A program made the translations under genes and the position numbers. Below are positions 32,830 through 33,731 of a DNA stretch of 33,731 nucleotides, piece after piece. The notes under the pieces were generated by a model. That model ran no database searches and was not told where the DNA came from. It worked only from the letters and a program-made list of their open reading frames with translations. The DNA comes from Oligoflexia bacterium (GTDB taxonomy: Bacteria > Bdellovibrionota > UBA1018): NCBI GenBank assembly GCA_903895855.1, contig CAITVN010000231.1, positions 1 through 33,731 of the forward strand, read 5' to 3'. The number at the start of each line of letters is the position of its first letter. Position 1 is the stretch's first letter.

Positions 32830-33731
32830 TCAAGGCAATTCTGAAGCTGATCGCCTGAATGAACTCATTTTAGCAAGCCCTAGAGCCTGAATAGCGGCAA
32901 AACCGTTATGATTTTTGCAGGCGAGCCTGAGATTTGACAGTTCATTCGAACCACCAAGGGCCAATGCCTGCACGTGATCAATCTCAAGTTGATATCGCGA
33001 CGAACAGCGACGCCCCTGATGCTCGTACTCACACTTTCCATCGGCCCTGCTCCACGCTTGCCGTTTTAATTGAACTGGCAACGCCACCCGAATTCCAACG
33101 GGCAGCGTTTTCGCTGCGGTGTGAACCAAATTGTTTTTGTCAGTTTTGTCGGTCTTAATGTGGGGCGTTTTAGGGTTTTCACCAATTTCGCCAGAATTAT
33201 TTTCAGCATTTTGATCAGAATTCTGAGCAGTATTCTTCTGATTCTTTGCAGCAGTCTTTTGGTTGTTTTTATCAAGTTTTTGACTACTTTTATCATCTGG
33301 TTGATCTCGTTCCGGCCGCAGCCCCTTTGCTTTTTCGAGTTTAGTGAGGTGACTCGTTACCAAAAGCTCCATGAGTTCGGTGAGTGTGGCGTTGGGATGC
33401 GAATGGCTGAGAAGCTCTTTTAAACGTTCAATTTTTTTGAATAGGTCTTCTGAAATGCTAAATTTCAGTTCACGCAGGGTTGGCGACAAAATTCTTGCTT
33501 TGTCGGGCTTGGGTAACTCTGGAGTGAGCTTCGAGAGCATTTGCTCGCACTCGCTTTGTGATTTGTTTTCGGCGTGTTTTGCGATCTCTTTCTTTTCGTC
33601 AATCGTTTTTGTCTGGCCAGATTTCTTGATAGCCTGAAAATGCGACTGAAGTTTTGCGGCATTACTCAGCGACAGCGAGCCTTGTTCATAGGCTTGCCGA
33701 GTCTCTGGCAAATCTTGCATGAGGCGCATGC
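32830..33731 (-). CDS. HNH endonuclease, N-terminus cut by window edge
   Basis: Nuclease with a C-terminal HNH motif. Numbering from the internal Met at 33729: CEYEHQGRRCSSRYQLEIDH (233-252), where two Cys and the His of EIDH (252) lie in the zinc and active site, followed by GGSNELSNLRLACKNHN (259-275). This is the McrA/DUF222-associated HNH arrangement with a CxxH second zinc pair. Upstream is a helical region (about 1-130) and an Asn/Gln/Lys-rich low-complexity linker (about 145-200). The Met at the edge follows immediately from an open frame, and homologous proteins in Bdellovibrio-like genomes are longer at the N-terminus, so the gene probably continues beyond 33731. Its multi-copy, mobile nature in that group is recollection, not seen here. 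Confidence 0.8.
   Translation of the reverse strand, partial: MRLMQDLPETRQAYEQGSLSLSNAAKLQSHFQAIKKSGQTKTIDEKKEIAKHAENKSQSECEQMLSKLTPELPKPDKARILSPTLRELKFSISEDLFKKIERLKELLSHSHPNATLTELMELLVTSHLTKLEKAKGLRPERDQPDDKSSQKLDKNNQKTAAKNQKNTAQNSDQNAENNSGEIGENPKTPHIKTDKTDKNNLVHTAAKTLPVGIRVALPVQLKRQAWSRADGKCEYEHQGRRCSSRYQLEIDHVQALALGGSNELSNLRLACKNHNGFAAIQALGLAKMSSFRRSASELP

Overview
The window looks like ordinary chromosome from a free-living or predatory delta-proteobacterium-like Gram-negative, most likely a member of the Bdellovibrionota. This is an inference from the style of the HNH endonuclease at the right edge, the many secreted proteins of unknown family, the chemotaxis operon and the weak Shine-Dalgarno sites. 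It rests on recognition, not on a database search. I see no rRNA, tRNA, CRISPR array, insertion sequence, prophage or att site, and no gene-free stretch longer than 300 bases. Bases 1-182 hold nothing I can call.

Layout. 0.2-2.2 kb: a divergent pair, a secreted unknown and a PhoD-like phosphatase. 2.2-9.7 kb: a minus-strand chemosensory operon transcribed MCP, CheA, CheW, CheR-REC fusion, CheD-like-REC-CheB fusion, with a sigma-28-type (flagellar) promoter in front of the MCP. 9.8-11.9 kb: a divergent porin-like outer-membrane protein. 11.9-16.4 kb: housekeeping genes sua5 and murF on minus, purK and purE on plus. 16.5-19.5 kb: a two-pass membrane protein with a decayed cyclase domain and two GYF_2-like domains, convergent with a membrane-anchored SRPBCC-like protein. 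19.6-22.1 kb: two RluA-family pseudouridine synthases around an RlmI/RlmK-like methyltransferase. 22.1-24.5 kb: a secreted trypsin-like protease, then thyA-folA. 24.5-28 kb: an HTH regulator, a small Cys/His-rich secreted protein, a metallo-beta-lactamase-fold hydrolase and a DUF4143-type ATPase. 28-31.8 kb: a four-gene TRAP transporter operon with a TatT lipoprotein. 32-33.7 kb: a secreted unknown and an HNH endonuclease cut by the window edge.

How the genes work together. The chemosensory operon holds receptor, kinase, coupler, methyltransferase and methylesterase, but no free-standing CheY, CheZ or CheC. Its only receiver domains sit inside the two adaptation enzymes. Each of these enzymes also appears to carry a dead copy of another adaptation enzyme: a CheD-like domain without the catalytic Cys/His in front of CheB, and a CheB-like domain without the catalytic triad behind CheR. 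This reciprocal arrangement is the most unusual thing in the window. The TRAP operon is the second unit of interest: it pairs the membrane subunits with TatT and with a binding protein lacking the usual carboxylate-binding arginine. purK/purE, thyA/folA and murF/sua5 are standard nucleotide, wall and tRNA-modification genes.
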